DNA of 64,000 nucleotides, taken from contig CANRNE010000001.1 of assembly GCA_947631925.1 (NCBI GenBank), positions 62,001 through 126,000 on the forward strand, written 5' to 3'. Source of the stretch: an uncultured Clostridia bacterium (GTDB lineage: Bacteria > Bacillota > Clostridia > Christensenellales > Borkfalkiaceae). This document shows, piece by piece, positions 1 to 11,494 of the stretch. Below the pieces are notes generated by a model, which ran no database searches, was not told where the DNA came from, and saw nothing but the letters and a program-made list of their open reading frames with translations. Positions within the stretch are counted from its first letter, which is position 1, and every line of letters starts with the position of its first letter. The position numbers were made by a program, and so were the translations under genes.

Positions 1-3558
<3,558 letters not shown>

Positions 3559-3576
3559 CATCGCATCTTATTGTAT

Positions 3577-3614
3577 AAACACCCCCCGCGGGCTTTTGCC
3601 CGCGGGGGGTGTTT
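3577..3614 (+). terminator. Intrinsic terminator after rpoC
   Basis: A near-perfect 17-bp stem (CACCCCCCGCGGGC paired with GCCCGCGGGGGGTG, extended by A-T pairs) with a TTTT loop and a T-rich 3' side, 18 bases after the rpoC stop. It ends the rpoB-rpoC transcript. Confidence 0.93.
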
Positions 3615-3715
3615 CGTTGAAGTTCAATCCCCCCCGATACTTGAGGGGAGAATGTCACTTTCGTGACGGGAAGGGGGTGTAATTCCGAAATCGTCGCCCT
3701 GATTTCCCCAAAACC

Positions 3716-5347
3716 CTACAATTCAATGCGGAGCGCGGGGGCGACGCCGACCTGCGTCCAGGATGCGTACATATCGCTGTTGGCAGGACCGCTCGCGTAG
3801 CGCACGCCGGTTGGAGTCGTGGCAGGGGTGCGCATCCACCACCAAATCGCACCCGGAAACATGGAAAATACCCCCTGACAGCTCGCGTAGTCGGTGGCGG
3901 GCAGAATACGCGCGGGGTCGCTGGTCTTGGTGTCCGTTGCAAAGCCGTAGTCGGCGGAGGTCGCCTCGCTCAGGCTCAGCGGGAAAATCTTGTCCTGTGT
4001 GCTTTCGCAGAAGTAATTCCCGCTATCCATGCCCGCGGACGCCGCGCTGTTGTCCAAGGTGGACGTCTTGATAATCTTCCCCGCGGCCGTGTCGAACGCC
4101 GTCTGGAGGAAGGTCCCGTTGAGCCATGTGCGGAGGTCGCTCTCCTTGTAGTTGTTGGGATAAATCGTCGCCCCGCCGATGGTGCGCGCGTCCATTCCGC
4201 GATAAAATTGCTGGCCGTCGAGGATGCGGTTGGAGAACAGAAATGCCGTTCCGTTTTTGTTTTCGAGCACCCGCCATTCGATGGTCTCATAGCGGAACCA
4301 ATACACGTTATTCGTGTAATACCCGTTGTTATCCTGCTGGCTGCTGTTTCCGTCCCCGTCGGCGGTGTTGGCGGGCCGATAGCCGGTGAAGTAGACGCCT
4401 CTGTATTTTGCGCCGTCTTCCACAAGGTCGATATACCACATGAAATCGGTCGCGACGGTATTGACATAGTAGCCGTAACTGTGCCAAAGTCCGCTGTTTG
4501 TCGCGGTCGGAAGGGCGCCCGCCTTTGCCTTGAGCGCGGCTTCGAGCGTCGCATTCTCCACCTTGCTCTGCGGATATTCTCCGAAGTAAATTTTGCTCTT
4601 GTCCGCGCTGAAATAGTAGACGGGTTTCTCGAGCCCGCAGACGGTGCAGACGCCGTCCTCGAAGACATGTCCCACATGCTCATAGTCGCATACGGAGCAT
4701 TTGCCGTTCTTGTAGCTGTGCGACGTGCTCTCGACCTTTCCGCAGACGGAGCAAGTGCGCGCGTGTCCCTCCTCCGTCTTCTCATAAGTTCCGAAGACGT
4801 GCTCCTTGTGCGCATATCCGCAGAGCAGGCAGGCGCCGTTCTCATAGGAATGCGGCGCGCTCTCCGACTTTCCGCAGACAGAGCAGGTCTTGGTATGCCC
4901 GTCCTCCGTCTTCTCGTAGTCGTCAAAGGAGGGGATTTGCCCGTAGCTGTGCGCGGTGTGCTCGTATTCGCATGCGGTGCAGACGCCGTCTTTGAAGGTG
5001 TGCTCTTCCGTTACCGTCTTCCCGCAGACCGAGCAAGTCCGCGAATGCGCCGATTCGGTTCTTTCGTACGTCCCCAAGGTGTGCGAGACGTGCTCATGGT
5101 CGCAGATAGAGCATTTGCCGTCCTTGTAGGTGTGTGCGGCGACATCCGCGCGCTCCGTGTCATGCCCGCAGGTGGCGGCATGCCAGTGCCGGGTATCGTC
5201 GCTCGACCACGTCGAGGCATACTCATGCGTGTGCGGGCCCTCTCCCGAGCCACCGCCGCCGCCCGTGCCCGTCTCGGGCGCACAGCCCGCAAAGGACAGA
5301 CAGAGGCAGAGCAGAACAGAGACCGCTGTAAAAAATTTGTGCTTCAT
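3716..5347 (-). CDS. Surface lipoprotein with repeated Cys-rich modules and a DUF6273 domain
   Basis: 543-residue predicted lipoprotein. Residues 1-22 form a signal peptide with lipobox FAGC (Cys22), then a Gly-rich linker. Residues about 38-260 hold a run of roughly 35-45-residue modules with paired CxxC motifs and conserved His (for example HWHAATCGHD, CSVCGKTVTEEH), which look like small zinc-binding or disulfide modules. The C-terminal part has hallmarks of DUF6273 (YFGEYPQSKV, EWRVLENK, SDLRTWLNG, WWWMRTP, GVAPALRIEL), found in secreted Firmicutes proteins of unknown role. The start is fixed by AAGGAG upstream of ATG at 5347. Expression comes from a promoter at 5525-5553 through a structured leader with an internal terminator. 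Function is unknown; the domain calls come from memory of the families. Confidence 0.85.
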   Translation of the reverse strand: MKHKFFTAVSVLLCLCLSFAGCAPETGTGGGGGSGEGPHTHEYASTWSSDDTRHWHAATCGHDTERADVAAHTYKDGKCSICDHEHVSHTLGTYERTESAHSRTCSVCGKTVTEEHTFKDGVCTACEYEHTAHSYGQIPSFDDYEKTEDGHTKTCSVCGKSESAPHSYENGACLLCGYAHKEHVFGTYEKTEEGHARTCSVCGKVESTSHSYKNGKCSVCDYEHVGHVFEDGVCTVCGLEKPVYYFSADKSKIYFGEYPQSKVENATLEAALKAKAGALPTATNSGLWHSYGYYVNTVATDFMWYIDLVEDGAKYRGVYFTGYRPANTADGDGNSSQQDNNGYYTNNVYWFRYETIEWRVLENKNGTAFLFSNRILDGQQFYRGMDARTIGGATIYPNNYKESDLRTWLNGTFLQTAFDTAAGKIIKTSTLDNSAASAGMDSGNYFCESTQDKIFPLSLSEATSADYGFATDTKTSDPARILPATDYASCQGVFSMFPGAIWWWMRTPATTPTGVRYASGPANSDMYASWTQVGVAPALRIEL

Positions 5348-5376
5348 GTTGTTTCTCCTTTTTGTTTTTTGCGGGC

Positions 5377-5408
5377 AAAAAATAAGGGCGCCTCAATCCG
5401 AGGCGCCC
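5377..5408 (-). terminator. Intrinsic terminator inside the 5' leader of the DUF6273 gene
   Basis: Read on the minus strand: GGGCGCCTC, loop GGATT, GAGGCGCCC, then TTATTTTTT. The stem is a perfect 9 bp. It lies 30 bases before the start codon at 5347, so transcripts must pass it to express the gene. Confidence 0.8.
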
Positions 5409-5518
5409 GCTCCGAGTATCCCCGAATTGCTGCGACACAACATCCCGATAACAAACAGGAAAAAAAGGATACACCGATGCCGTTGTACCATTTGTTATCG
5501 GTATGGAGTTGTGTCGCA
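5377..5518 (-). ncRNA. Structured leader RNA or small RNA ahead of the DUF6273 lipoprotein
   Basis: The promoter at 5525-5553 places the transcription start at about 5518. The RNA then begins at once with a long hairpin: an 11-bp helix TGCGACACAAC/GTTGTGTCGCA (5518-5508 with 5441-5431), an asymmetric internal loop, a second 11-bp helix CCGATAACAAA/TTTGTTATCGG, and an apical loop of about 35 bases. It is followed by a perfect 9-bp terminator stem with a T tract, all upstream of the gene start at 5347. This resembles an attenuator or riboswitch, or a free small RNA. I recognise no known riboswitch consensus. Confidence 0.6.
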
Positions 5519-5524
5519 AAAATG

Positions 5525-5553
5525 ATTCTACCACAGAACGAAAATTTTTGCAA
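5525..5553 (-). promoter_or_regulatory. Promoter of the leader RNA and DUF6273 gene
   Basis: TTGCAA, 17 bases ending in TGG, TAGAAT. The predicted start falls on the first base of the leader hairpin. Confidence 0.75.
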
Positions 5554-5611
5554 CACTTTTCACCAAACTCGTCGAAGATAAGTTGAAGAGGGGGACAGCG
5601 AGACTGATGGG

Positions 5612-5705
5612 GGCAATAATGCGGATATCTTCGGCTTCGCTCAGCATGACAATAAAATGTCATTCCGACCGAAATAAGCGAAGCGGAGCGCCGTTTGCGC
5701 TTTCG
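5612..5705. repeat. Dispersed palindromic intergenic repeat
   Basis: Contains CTTCGGCTTCGCTCAGCATG and an inverted-type TGACA...TGTCATTCCGACCGAA segment. This is the kind of short repeat (GTCATTCCGACC..., TCGCTCAGCATGACA) scattered between genes in many gut bacterial genomes. A related element is at 19838-19950. No coding function is seen. Confidence 0.5.
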
Positions 5706-5717
5706 CCCCGCAAGCGC

Positions 5718-5746
5718 TTGCAAAATTTGCGCGGCTCTGCTATAAT
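5718..5746 (+). promoter_or_regulatory. Promoter of mnmE
   Basis: TTGCAA, 17 bases, TATAAT, 24 bases upstream of the mnmE start codon. Confidence 0.8.
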
Positions 5747-5769
5747 GGAAGAAAAAACAGGGGGTTGAA

Positions 5770-7053
5770 ATGGGCAACGTGATTTCCGCAATCGCTACAG
5801 CCGAGGGGCGCGGCGGGGTGGCCGTCGTGCGGCTGAGCGGCGAGGGCGCATTGGACATCGCAAGGCAAATGTTCTCGCGCAAAGGGGACTTCTCCCCCAA
5901 CAAGCTGTATGCGGGTGAGATTGACTGCGGCGCATTCCGCGACTACGGATTCTGCGTCTTTTTCCGCGCGCCCAAGTCCTTCACGGGCGAGGATGTTGTG
6001 GAATTTCATTGCCACGGCGGGCGGGAAATCGCACGCGGCGTGCTTGCCCGCACGTTGGAGCTCGGCGCCCGTCTCGCCGAACGCGGCGAATTCACCAAAC
6101 GCGCCTTTTTGAACGGAAAGCTCTCCCTCTCCGCGGCAGAGGGCATGGCGGACATGATTAACGCCGCCTCGCAGGCGGAAGTGCGCGCGGGGTATCTCCT
6201 GTACGGCGAGAAACTCTCCAAGGCGGGGAAGGAATTGCAGGCGAAACTTCGGCGCTGTCTTGCGGGCGTGGAGGCCGACGTCGATTTCCCCGAAGAAGAT
6301 TTGACAGTCGACACGCGGAGCGAAATTGAGGGTACCATGTCCGAGGTGGAGGCCTCACTTTCCGCGCTTTGTGCCCAATACAGCGCGGGGAGAAAGCTCA
6401 AGGAGGGCGTCCTCGTCGCCATCTGCGGCAAGCCCAATGCGGGCAAGAGCACCCTTCTCAACGCCCTTCTCGGCTATGACCGCGCCATCGTCTCGCCCGT
6501 CGCAGGCACCACGCGCGACACCGTTGAGGGCACCCTGCAGCTCCACGGCGTGCTCTTCCGTCTCGTGGATACCGCGGGTCTCCATGAGGGGGCGGATGAA
6601 CTCGAAGAAGAGGGCATTCGCCGCGCCCAAGCCGCACTCCGCGCCGCCGACGTCGTGCTCTGGCTGAAGGAGGACGACAGCTGCCCCGTGGAGGGCGTTC
6701 CCGTCATCACCGTGGGCGCAAAATGCGACCTGTATCGCAAAAACGGGTGCGATTTGCTCGTTTCTGCGCACACGGGCGAGGGGTTGGACGCGCTCAAAGA
6801 ACGCATCTATGAATGCGGCTACGGACGGGAAAACGAGGGGGCATTTCTCTTAGAGGAGCGCCATTTCAGCGCGATTAAAGACGCCCTCTCGGCCACCCGC
6901 GACGCCCTCTCCGCCGTGCGGCAGGGGCTCTATCCCGAGCTGTACGCCGAGGATTTACGGCGCGCACACCTCGCGCTCGGCTTGCTTACGGGGGAGACCG
7001 CCTCCGGAGACGTCATCCGCGAGATTTTCGAAAAATTCTGCGTCGGCAAGTGA
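5770..7053 (+). CDS. mnmE: tRNA uridine-5-carboxymethylaminomethyl modification GTPase MnmE
   Basis: GTPase that, with MnmG, installs the aminomethyl-type modification on U34 of tRNAs decoding two-codon boxes. The N-terminal tetrahydrofolate-binding domain (residues 1-115) has FTGEDVVEFHCHGG. The inserted G domain starts with GKPNAGKST at about residue 220 and has DTAGLHEG near 266. The C-terminus ends in CVGK, the conserved C-terminal Cys motif. Length is 427 residues, slightly short for the family (about 450-460), because the G domain is compact. ATG 5770 follows a G-rich site and a good promoter. In many Firmicutes mnmE sits beside mnmG near the origin; here it is solitary. Confidence 0.97.
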   Translation: MGNVISAIATAEGRGGVAVVRLSGEGALDIARQMFSRKGDFSPNKLYAGEIDCGAFRDYGFCVFFRAPKSFTGEDVVEFHCHGGREIARGVLARTLELGARLAERGEFTKRAFLNGKLSLSAAEGMADMINAASQAEVRAGYLLYGEKLSKAGKELQAKLRRCLAGVEADVDFPEEDLTVDTRSEIEGTMSEVEASLSALCAQYSAGRKLKEGVLVAICGKPNAGKSTLLNALLGYDRAIVSPVAGTTRDTVEGTLQLHGVLFRLVDTAGLHEGADELEEEGIRRAQAALRAADVVLWLKEDDSCPVEGVPVITVGAKCDLYRKNGCDLLVSAHTGEGLDALKERIYECGYGRENEGAFLLEERHFSAIKDALSATRDALSAVRQGLYPELYAEDLRRAHLALGLLTGETASGDVIREIFEKFCVGK

Positions 7054-7089
7054 TAGACACAAAACGTGGCACCCATGTCCGATGGTAGG

Positions 7090-7112
7090 GGCAAATTTTC
7101 AAAAAATTTGCC
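7090..7112. repeat. Perfect inverted repeat after mnmE
   Basis: GGCAAATTTT, CAA, AAAATTTGCC: a perfect 10-bp stem. There is no T run after it, so it is a weak terminator candidate or an mRNA 3' stabiliser. It lies between mnmE and the tRNA-Ser promoter. Confidence 0.5.
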
Positions 7113-7162
7113 AATCGCTTGATTGCGCGGAAAAGATTTTTTTTGAAATTTACCGAAAACGG

Positions 7163-7191
7163 TTGCAATTTGCGCGGTTTTCGTGTACAAT
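7163..7191 (+). promoter_or_regulatory. Promoter of tRNA-Ser
   Basis: TTGCAA, 17 bases, TACAAT, 14 bases before the mature tRNA 5' end. Confidence 0.78.
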
Positions 7192-7205
7192 TAGACTATC
7201 AGCAG

Positions 7206-7295
7206 GCAGAGATGGCGGAGCGGCTGAACGCGCACGATTCGAAATCGTGTTATGCAGGAATGTATACAAGGGTTCAAATCCCTTTCTCTGCGCCA
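7206..7295 (+). tRNA. tRNA-Ser (anticodon CGA)
   Basis: Acceptor GCAGAGA pairs with TCTCTGC, then G and an encoded CCA. The anticodon stem CACGA/TCGTG encloses loop TTCGAAA with anticodon CGA (codon UCG). There is a long class II variable arm. The T arm is AAGGG, TTCAAAT, CCCTT. Length is 90 bases with CCA. Its 3' end seeds the tandem array that follows. Confidence 0.95.
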
Positions 7296-7986
7296 AAATA
7301 AGGGGGCGGATTCTTCCGCCCCCTTATTTTGTGGATACGAATAAAGAAAGGGATTTGAGGGTGGAGGCGATTGCGGGAGCAATCGGTTTGCGGTCGAATT
7401 GCTCGGATACGGAAAAGACTGCCGCAAACTCGACAATTGATAATTGTCGACCGGGGCGCGCCGCCAAAGGCGCAAATCCCTTTCTCTGCGCCAAAATAAG
7501 GGGGCGGATTCTTCCGCCCCCTTATTTTGCGGATACGAATAAAGAAAGGGATTTGAAGGTGGAGGCGATTGCGGGAGCAATCGGTTTGCGGTCGAATTGC
7601 TCGGATACGGAAAAGGCTGCCGCAAACTCGACAATTGATAATTGTCGACCGGGGCGCGCCGCCAAAGGCGCAAATCCCTTTCTCTGCGCCAAAATAAGAG
7701 GGCGGATTCTTCCGCCCACTTATTTTGTGGATACGAATAAAGAAAGGGATTTGAAGGTGGAGCGCTACAATTCTCGCTCAGCAGCGCAGTGCGCTGTGAG
7801 CGGTAGCGCGACAGCCGAGCCGGTAGCGAGGCGGGTGCGGCGGGCGCTACCGCCGCACAGAGATTGCGGGAGCAATCGGTTTGCGGTCGAATTGCTCGGA
7901 TACGGAAAAGACTGCCGCAAACTCGACAATTGATAATTGTCGACCGGGGCGCGCCGCCAAAGGCGCAAATCCCTTTCTCTGCGCCA
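7275..7986 (+). repeat. Tandem array built from the tRNA-Ser 3' end (198-base period)
   Basis: The last 20-21 bases of the tRNA (CAAATCCCTTTCTCTGCGCC plus A) recur ending at 7295, 7493, 7691 and 7986. Each of the first three is followed by a terminator-like hairpin (AAAATAAGGGGGCGGA, TTCT, mirror), then a degraded inverted copy of the T arm (AGAAAGGGATTTGA), then a spacer containing the dyad CGACAATT-GAT-AATTGTCG. The first two units are 198 bases. The third is 295 because of a 97-base insertion at about 7762-7861, which has its own inverted repeat GCGGTAGCGC/GCGCTACCGC. The open frames across the array follow the repeat and are not convincing genes. It resembles the rtT repeats behind Escherichia coli tyrT. 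Confidence 0.9.
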
Positions 7987-7988
7987 AG

Positions 7989-8027
7989 TGGGACGTAAGT
8001 TGAACTAAACTTGCGTTCCATTTTTTT
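7989..8027 (+). terminator. Terminator at the end of the tRNA-Ser array
   Basis: GGACGTAAGTT pairs imperfectly with AACTTGCGTTCC across a short loop, followed by seven T. It may be the original tRNA-Ser terminator, displaced by growth of the array. Confidence 0.65.
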
Positions 8028-8058
8028 ATGCCAATTTTTCGCCACGATGAAAAGAACC

Positions 8059-8087
8059 TTGATTATTTTCCCGAAATTTGCTATAAT
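8059..8087 (+). promoter_or_regulatory. Promoter of the type IIL restriction-modification gene
   Basis: TTGATT, 17 bases, TATAAT. It lies inside the longest open frame (from ATG 8028), which shows that the real start is the downstream ATG at 8118. Confidence 0.75.
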
Positions 8088-8117
8088 ATTGCCAAGATTT
8101 ACCACGGAGCGCGACAA

Positions 8118-10880
8118 ATGACAGATACAGAGAGAAAAACAGCGGCGAAAAAGTTTACGGAATATTGGGCCAATAAGGGCTATGAAAAGGGCGAAAGTCA
8201 ACCGTTTTGGCTTTCGCTACTGCGTGATGTCCTCGGAGTAGAACACCCCGAAGAAGTCATCACCTTTGAAAGCAAAGTCATGATTGACCATACGAGCTTT
8301 ATTGACGGCTATATCGCGCTCACGCATACGCTCATTGAGCAAAAGAGCGTCGATAAAGATTTGCGCAAGCCTATCAAACAGTCCGACGGCAGCCTTCTTA
8401 CGCCCTTTGAACAGGCAAAGCGTTATTCTGCCGAATTGCCCTACGACGACCGCCCGCGCTGGATCATCGCTTGCAATTTCAAAGAATTTCTCATCTATGA
8501 CATGAACAAGCCCACGGGTGAACCCGAAAGCATTTTGCTCAAAGACCTGCCGAAAGAATATTATCGCTTGCAATTTTTGGTAGATACGGGCAATGCCAAT
8601 ATCAAGCGGGAAATGGAAATATCCATAAAAGCGGGTGAACTCGTCGGCGTACTTTACGATGAAATTTTGAAGCAATACAAAAACCCCGAAAGCGAAAGCA
8701 CGCTCAAAAGCCTCAATATGCTCTGTGTGCGGCTTGTATTCTGCCTCTATGCCGAGGACGCAGGCATTTTCGGAAGCCACACGGCATTCCACGATTATAT
8801 CAAAGGATTTGCGGTGAAAGATGTCCGCCGCGCTCTTATAGACCTTTTCAAAGTCCTTGACACCAAGATAGCGGAGCGCGACCCCTACATGGACGAAACA
8901 CTCGCCGCCTTCCCGTATGTCAACGGCGGGCTATTTGCCGAAGAAAATATCGAAATTCCAAATTTCAATCAAAATATCGTTGATTTGTTGCTTTCAAAAG
9001 CAAGTGAGGACTTCGATTGGAGCGAGATAAGCCCCACGATTTTCGGTGCGGTTTTTGAAAGCACCTTGAACCCCGAAACGCGGCGTTCGGGCGGTATGCA
9101 CTATACCTCGATTGAGAACATTCACAAGGTCATCGACCCGCTTTTCTATGACGATTTGAAAGCGGAGCTTGCGGAAATCAAAGAAATCAAGGTAGAAAAG
9201 ACGAGAAACGCCCGCTTAGATGCGTTCCGCGCAAAACTTGCCTCTCTTACCTTCCTCGACCCCGCTTGCGGATCGGGCAACTTCCTCACGGAAACCTACC
9301 TCTCTCTGCGCAAACTTGAAAATGAAGCCCTTGCCCTGCAACTCCACGGGCAAATGACACTCGAAACGGGCGGCATTATCAAAGTATCTATCGGGCAATT
9401 TTATGGAATTGAAATCAATGATTTTGCCGTGACCGTCGCAAAGACTGCCCTTTGGATCGCCGAAAGCCAAATGATGAAGGCGACGGAGGAAATCGTCCAC
9501 CAAAGCCTCGATTTTCTTCCGCTCAAATCGTATGCGAATATCATTGAGGGCAACGCGCTTACACTTGATTGGGAGAGTGTTGCGCCGAAAGAGAAAGTAA
9601 GCTATATTATGGGCAACCCGCCGTTTGTGGGAGCACGATTGATGAAACCCGAGCAGAAAGCGGATATAGCATACATATTTGCTCAATGGAAAAATGCGGG
9701 CAATCTTGACTATGTTGCCTGTTGGTATAAGAAAGCCGCCGATTATATTTGCAATACGTCCATACGTTGCGCGCTCGTTTCGACCAATTCCGTCACGCAA
9801 GGCGAACAAGTTGCTGTACTTTGGAAACCCCTCTTTGGAATGGGTGTACATATCGACTTCGCACACCGCACGTTCCGTTGGGACAGCGAGGCAAGCATTA
9901 AAGCGCACGTTCATTGTGTCATTGTCGGATTCAGCCTTGCCCCGAATACGAAGAACAAAGTCATCTACACCAACGAGCGTTCGCAGATTGTAAATAATAT
10001 CAACGCCTATTTATTAAACGCCGCTGACGTTTTTATTGGAAGCAGGTCACAACCGATTTGTGATGTGCCTCCAATGGTTTTTGGAAGTATGCCCAACGAT
10101 GGCGGATATTTAAGCAATTACAGTGACGAAAGAAAGAATGAAATCGTAAAGGCATATCCACAGGCGGAACGATATTTTCATCGCTTATTGGGAGCGGAGG
10201 AATTTATCAACAAAAAAGTGCGTTGGTGCTTATGGTTAAAAGGCGTATCGCCCGCCGTCATTCGTTCGATTGTCCCTATTGCAGAGGCGGTCTCCAACGT
10301 AAAGGCTTTGCGTAGTGCAAGCAAACGCGAAGCGACAAGCAAATTAGCCGATGTTCCAATGCTCTTTGGGGAAATTCGACAACCTGAAAGCGGAGATTAT
10401 CTTTTAGTGCCGAGCACTTCCTCTGAAAACAGGAAATATGTTCCCATGGATATACTTTCGAGTGAAGTCATTGCTTCGAATGCAAACCTTATAATTCCTA
10501 ATGCAACCCTCTATCATTTCGGCGTGCTCACTTCTAATGTGCACATGGCATGGATGCGCGTCGTTGCGGGAAGATTGGAAATGCGTTACCGTTATTCGGT
10601 CAATATTGTCTACAACAATTTCCCTTGGACGACGCCGACCGAGGGGCAGAAACAAAAAATCGAGGAAACCGCACAGGCAATTTTAGACGCCCGCGCTCTC
10701 TATCCCGATTGCTCCCTTGCCGACCTTTATGATGACGTTGCCATGCCGCCCGAACTTCGCAAAGCCCACCGCGCTAACGATCGCGCGGTTATGGAAGCCT
10801 ACGGTTTTTGGGGCAAACTCAACAGCGAATCCGAATGCGTCGCAGAACTCATGAAAATGTACCAAAAATTGACAAAATGA
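8118..10880 (+). CDS. MmeI-like type IIL restriction endonuclease/adenine methyltransferase
   Basis: Single-chain restriction-modification enzyme of about 920 residues, the length of MmeI. The N-terminal nuclease has a PD-(D/E)XK signature: Asp63 of IDGY, then Glu74-x-Lys76 of IEQKS. The gamma-type N6-adenine methyltransferase has SAM motif DPACGSGNF near residue 381 and catalytic NPPF near residue 500. The C-terminal third should hold the target-recognition region. The start at 8118 is chosen because a promoter occupies 8059-8087 and GGAG lies 8 bases before this ATG. Base composition is AT-richer than its neighbours, and it lies next to a tRNA-derived array, so it was probably acquired. No separate specificity or modification gene is needed for this class. 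The recognition site cannot be read from sequence. An intact frame suggests activity. Confidence 0.9.
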   Translation: MTDTERKTAAKKFTEYWANKGYEKGESQPFWLSLLRDVLGVEHPEEVITFESKVMIDHTSFIDGYIALTHTLIEQKSVDKDLRKPIKQSDGSLLTPFEQAKRYSAELPYDDRPRWIIACNFKEFLIYDMNKPTGEPESILLKDLPKEYYRLQFLVDTGNANIKREMEISIKAGELVGVLYDEILKQYKNPESESTLKSLNMLCVRLVFCLYAEDAGIFGSHTAFHDYIKGFAVKDVRRALIDLFKVLDTKIAERDPYMDETLAAFPYVNGGLFAEENIEIPNFNQNIVDLLLSKASEDFDWSEISPTIFGAVFESTLNPETRRSGGMHYTSIENIHKVIDPLFYDDLKAELAEIKEIKVEKTRNARLDAFRAKLASLTFLDPACGSGNFLTETYLSLRKLENEALALQLHGQMTLETGGIIKVSIGQFYGIEINDFAVTVAKTALWIAESQMMKATEEIVHQSLDFLPLKSYANIIEGNALTLDWESVAPKEKVSYIMGNPPFVGARLMKPEQKADIAYIFAQWKNAGNLDYVACWYKKAADYICNTSIRCALVSTNSVTQGEQVAVLWKPLFGMGVHIDFAHRTFRWDSEASIKAHVHCVIVGFSLAPNTKNKVIYTNERSQIVNNINAYLLNAADVFIGSRSQPICDVPPMVFGSMPNDGGYLSNYSDERKNEIVKAYPQAERYFHRLLGAEEFINKKVRWCLWLKGVSPAVIRSIVPIAEAVSNVKALRSASKREATSKLADVPMLFGEIRQPESGDYLLVPSTSSENRKYVPMDILSSEVIASNANLIIPNATLYHFGVLTSNVHMAWMRVVAGRLEMRYRYSVNIVYNNFPWTTPTEGQKQKIEETAQAILDARALYPDCSLADLYDDVAMPPELRKAHRANDRAVMEAYGFWGKLNSESECVAELMKMYQKLTK

Positions 10881-10896
10881 AAGAATGGGATTGCTT

Positions 10897-10956
10897 ATGT
10901 TCTATGAAAAAATAGATTATAACAGAATTATAGAATATCACAGAAATGCCGCATAG
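10897..10956 (+). pseudogene. Possible 19-residue coding remnant after the restriction-modification gene
   Basis: A short frame MFYEKIDYNRIIEYHRNAA follows the MmeI-like gene directly and stops. Its AT-rich codons match the island rather than the host genes. It could be the broken start of a former island gene. No ribosome binding site is evident, and support is weak. Confidence 0.2.
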
Positions 10957-11011
10957 GATTGCGCCGATGGGGAAATCACAGTCTGTTGCGCGATGATTGT
11001 TTACACCAAAT

Positions 11012-11494
11012 TCACTTTTTCTTGAACGAGATGACGGCGGCGGCGACGAGGAGTAGGGCGGCGAGCACAACAAGAAAAATCCCGCCCATCGTCGGGGTCA
11101 GCGTAAACGCCGAGGTTATCACGCCTTCCTGCGGCAAGGTGAACAGCACGACGGCGACCGCAAGCAGAAGGACAAAAATCACCCCGAGGACGGACAGCAG
11201 CACGATTTTTCCGACCTTGCTCTTCTTTTGTTCGGCCGCATCGGCATCTTTTTGTATTTCGGCCTGCGCGGCTTTTGAATTCGCGTCGGAATCTTCCCCC
11301 GTTTCCCAAAGTTCGTCCATGCCGATGCCCAGCGCCTCGCAGAGTTGTTTCAGTTTGTAGGCATCGGGCGTCGCCCTGTCATTCTCCCAATTGGAAATCG
11401 TCTGCCGCGACACGTCGAGCAGTTCCGCAAGAGCTTCCTGCGAGAGGCCCTTCCCTTCGCGCGCACGCCAAATTTTTTCGCCCAACTTCTTCAT
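11012..11494 (-). CDS. Xre-family regulator with two C-terminal membrane helices
   Basis: 160 residues. Residues 1-60 form a helix-turn-helix of the HTH_3 class (LSQEALAELLDVSRQTISNW). The middle is charged, and two hydrophobic segments near residues 98-120 and 128-152 anchor it in the membrane. It is probably a membrane-tethered repressor. Two signals drive it: its ATG overlaps the stop of the upstream membrane-protein gene (ATGA, 11494-11491), giving coupling, and it has its own promoter whose -10 box ends 6 bases before the ATG, predicting a leaderless transcript. No ribosome binding site is visible. Target unknown. Confidence 0.85.
   Translation of the reverse strand: MKKLGEKIWRAREGKGLSQEALAELLDVSRQTISNWENDRATPDAYKLKQLCEALGIGMDELWETGEDSDANSKAAQAEIQKDADAAEQKKSKVGKIVLLSVLGVIFVLLLAVAVVLFTLPQEGVITSAFTLTPTMGGIFLVVLAALLLVAAAVISFKKK

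Noticed and set aside
5223..5903. 226-codon minus-strand frame across the leader and mnmE start
   Set aside because: It spans two promoters and a terminator and overlaps two real genes. No motif.
7082..7933. 283-codon plus-strand frame and 336-codon minus-strand frame over the tRNA-Ser array
   Set aside because: Both simply translate the 198-base repeat (198 is divisible by 3, so the frame stays open) and include the tRNA gene itself.
7275..7986. Possible CRISPR array
   Set aside because: Units are about 198 bases with no short-repeat/unique-spacer alternation, and no cas genes are near. The same holds for 44646-45207.
8028..8117. Upstream ATG for the MmeI-like protein
   Set aside because: A TTGATT-17-TATAAT promoter lies inside this stretch, so it cannot be translated from that transcript.
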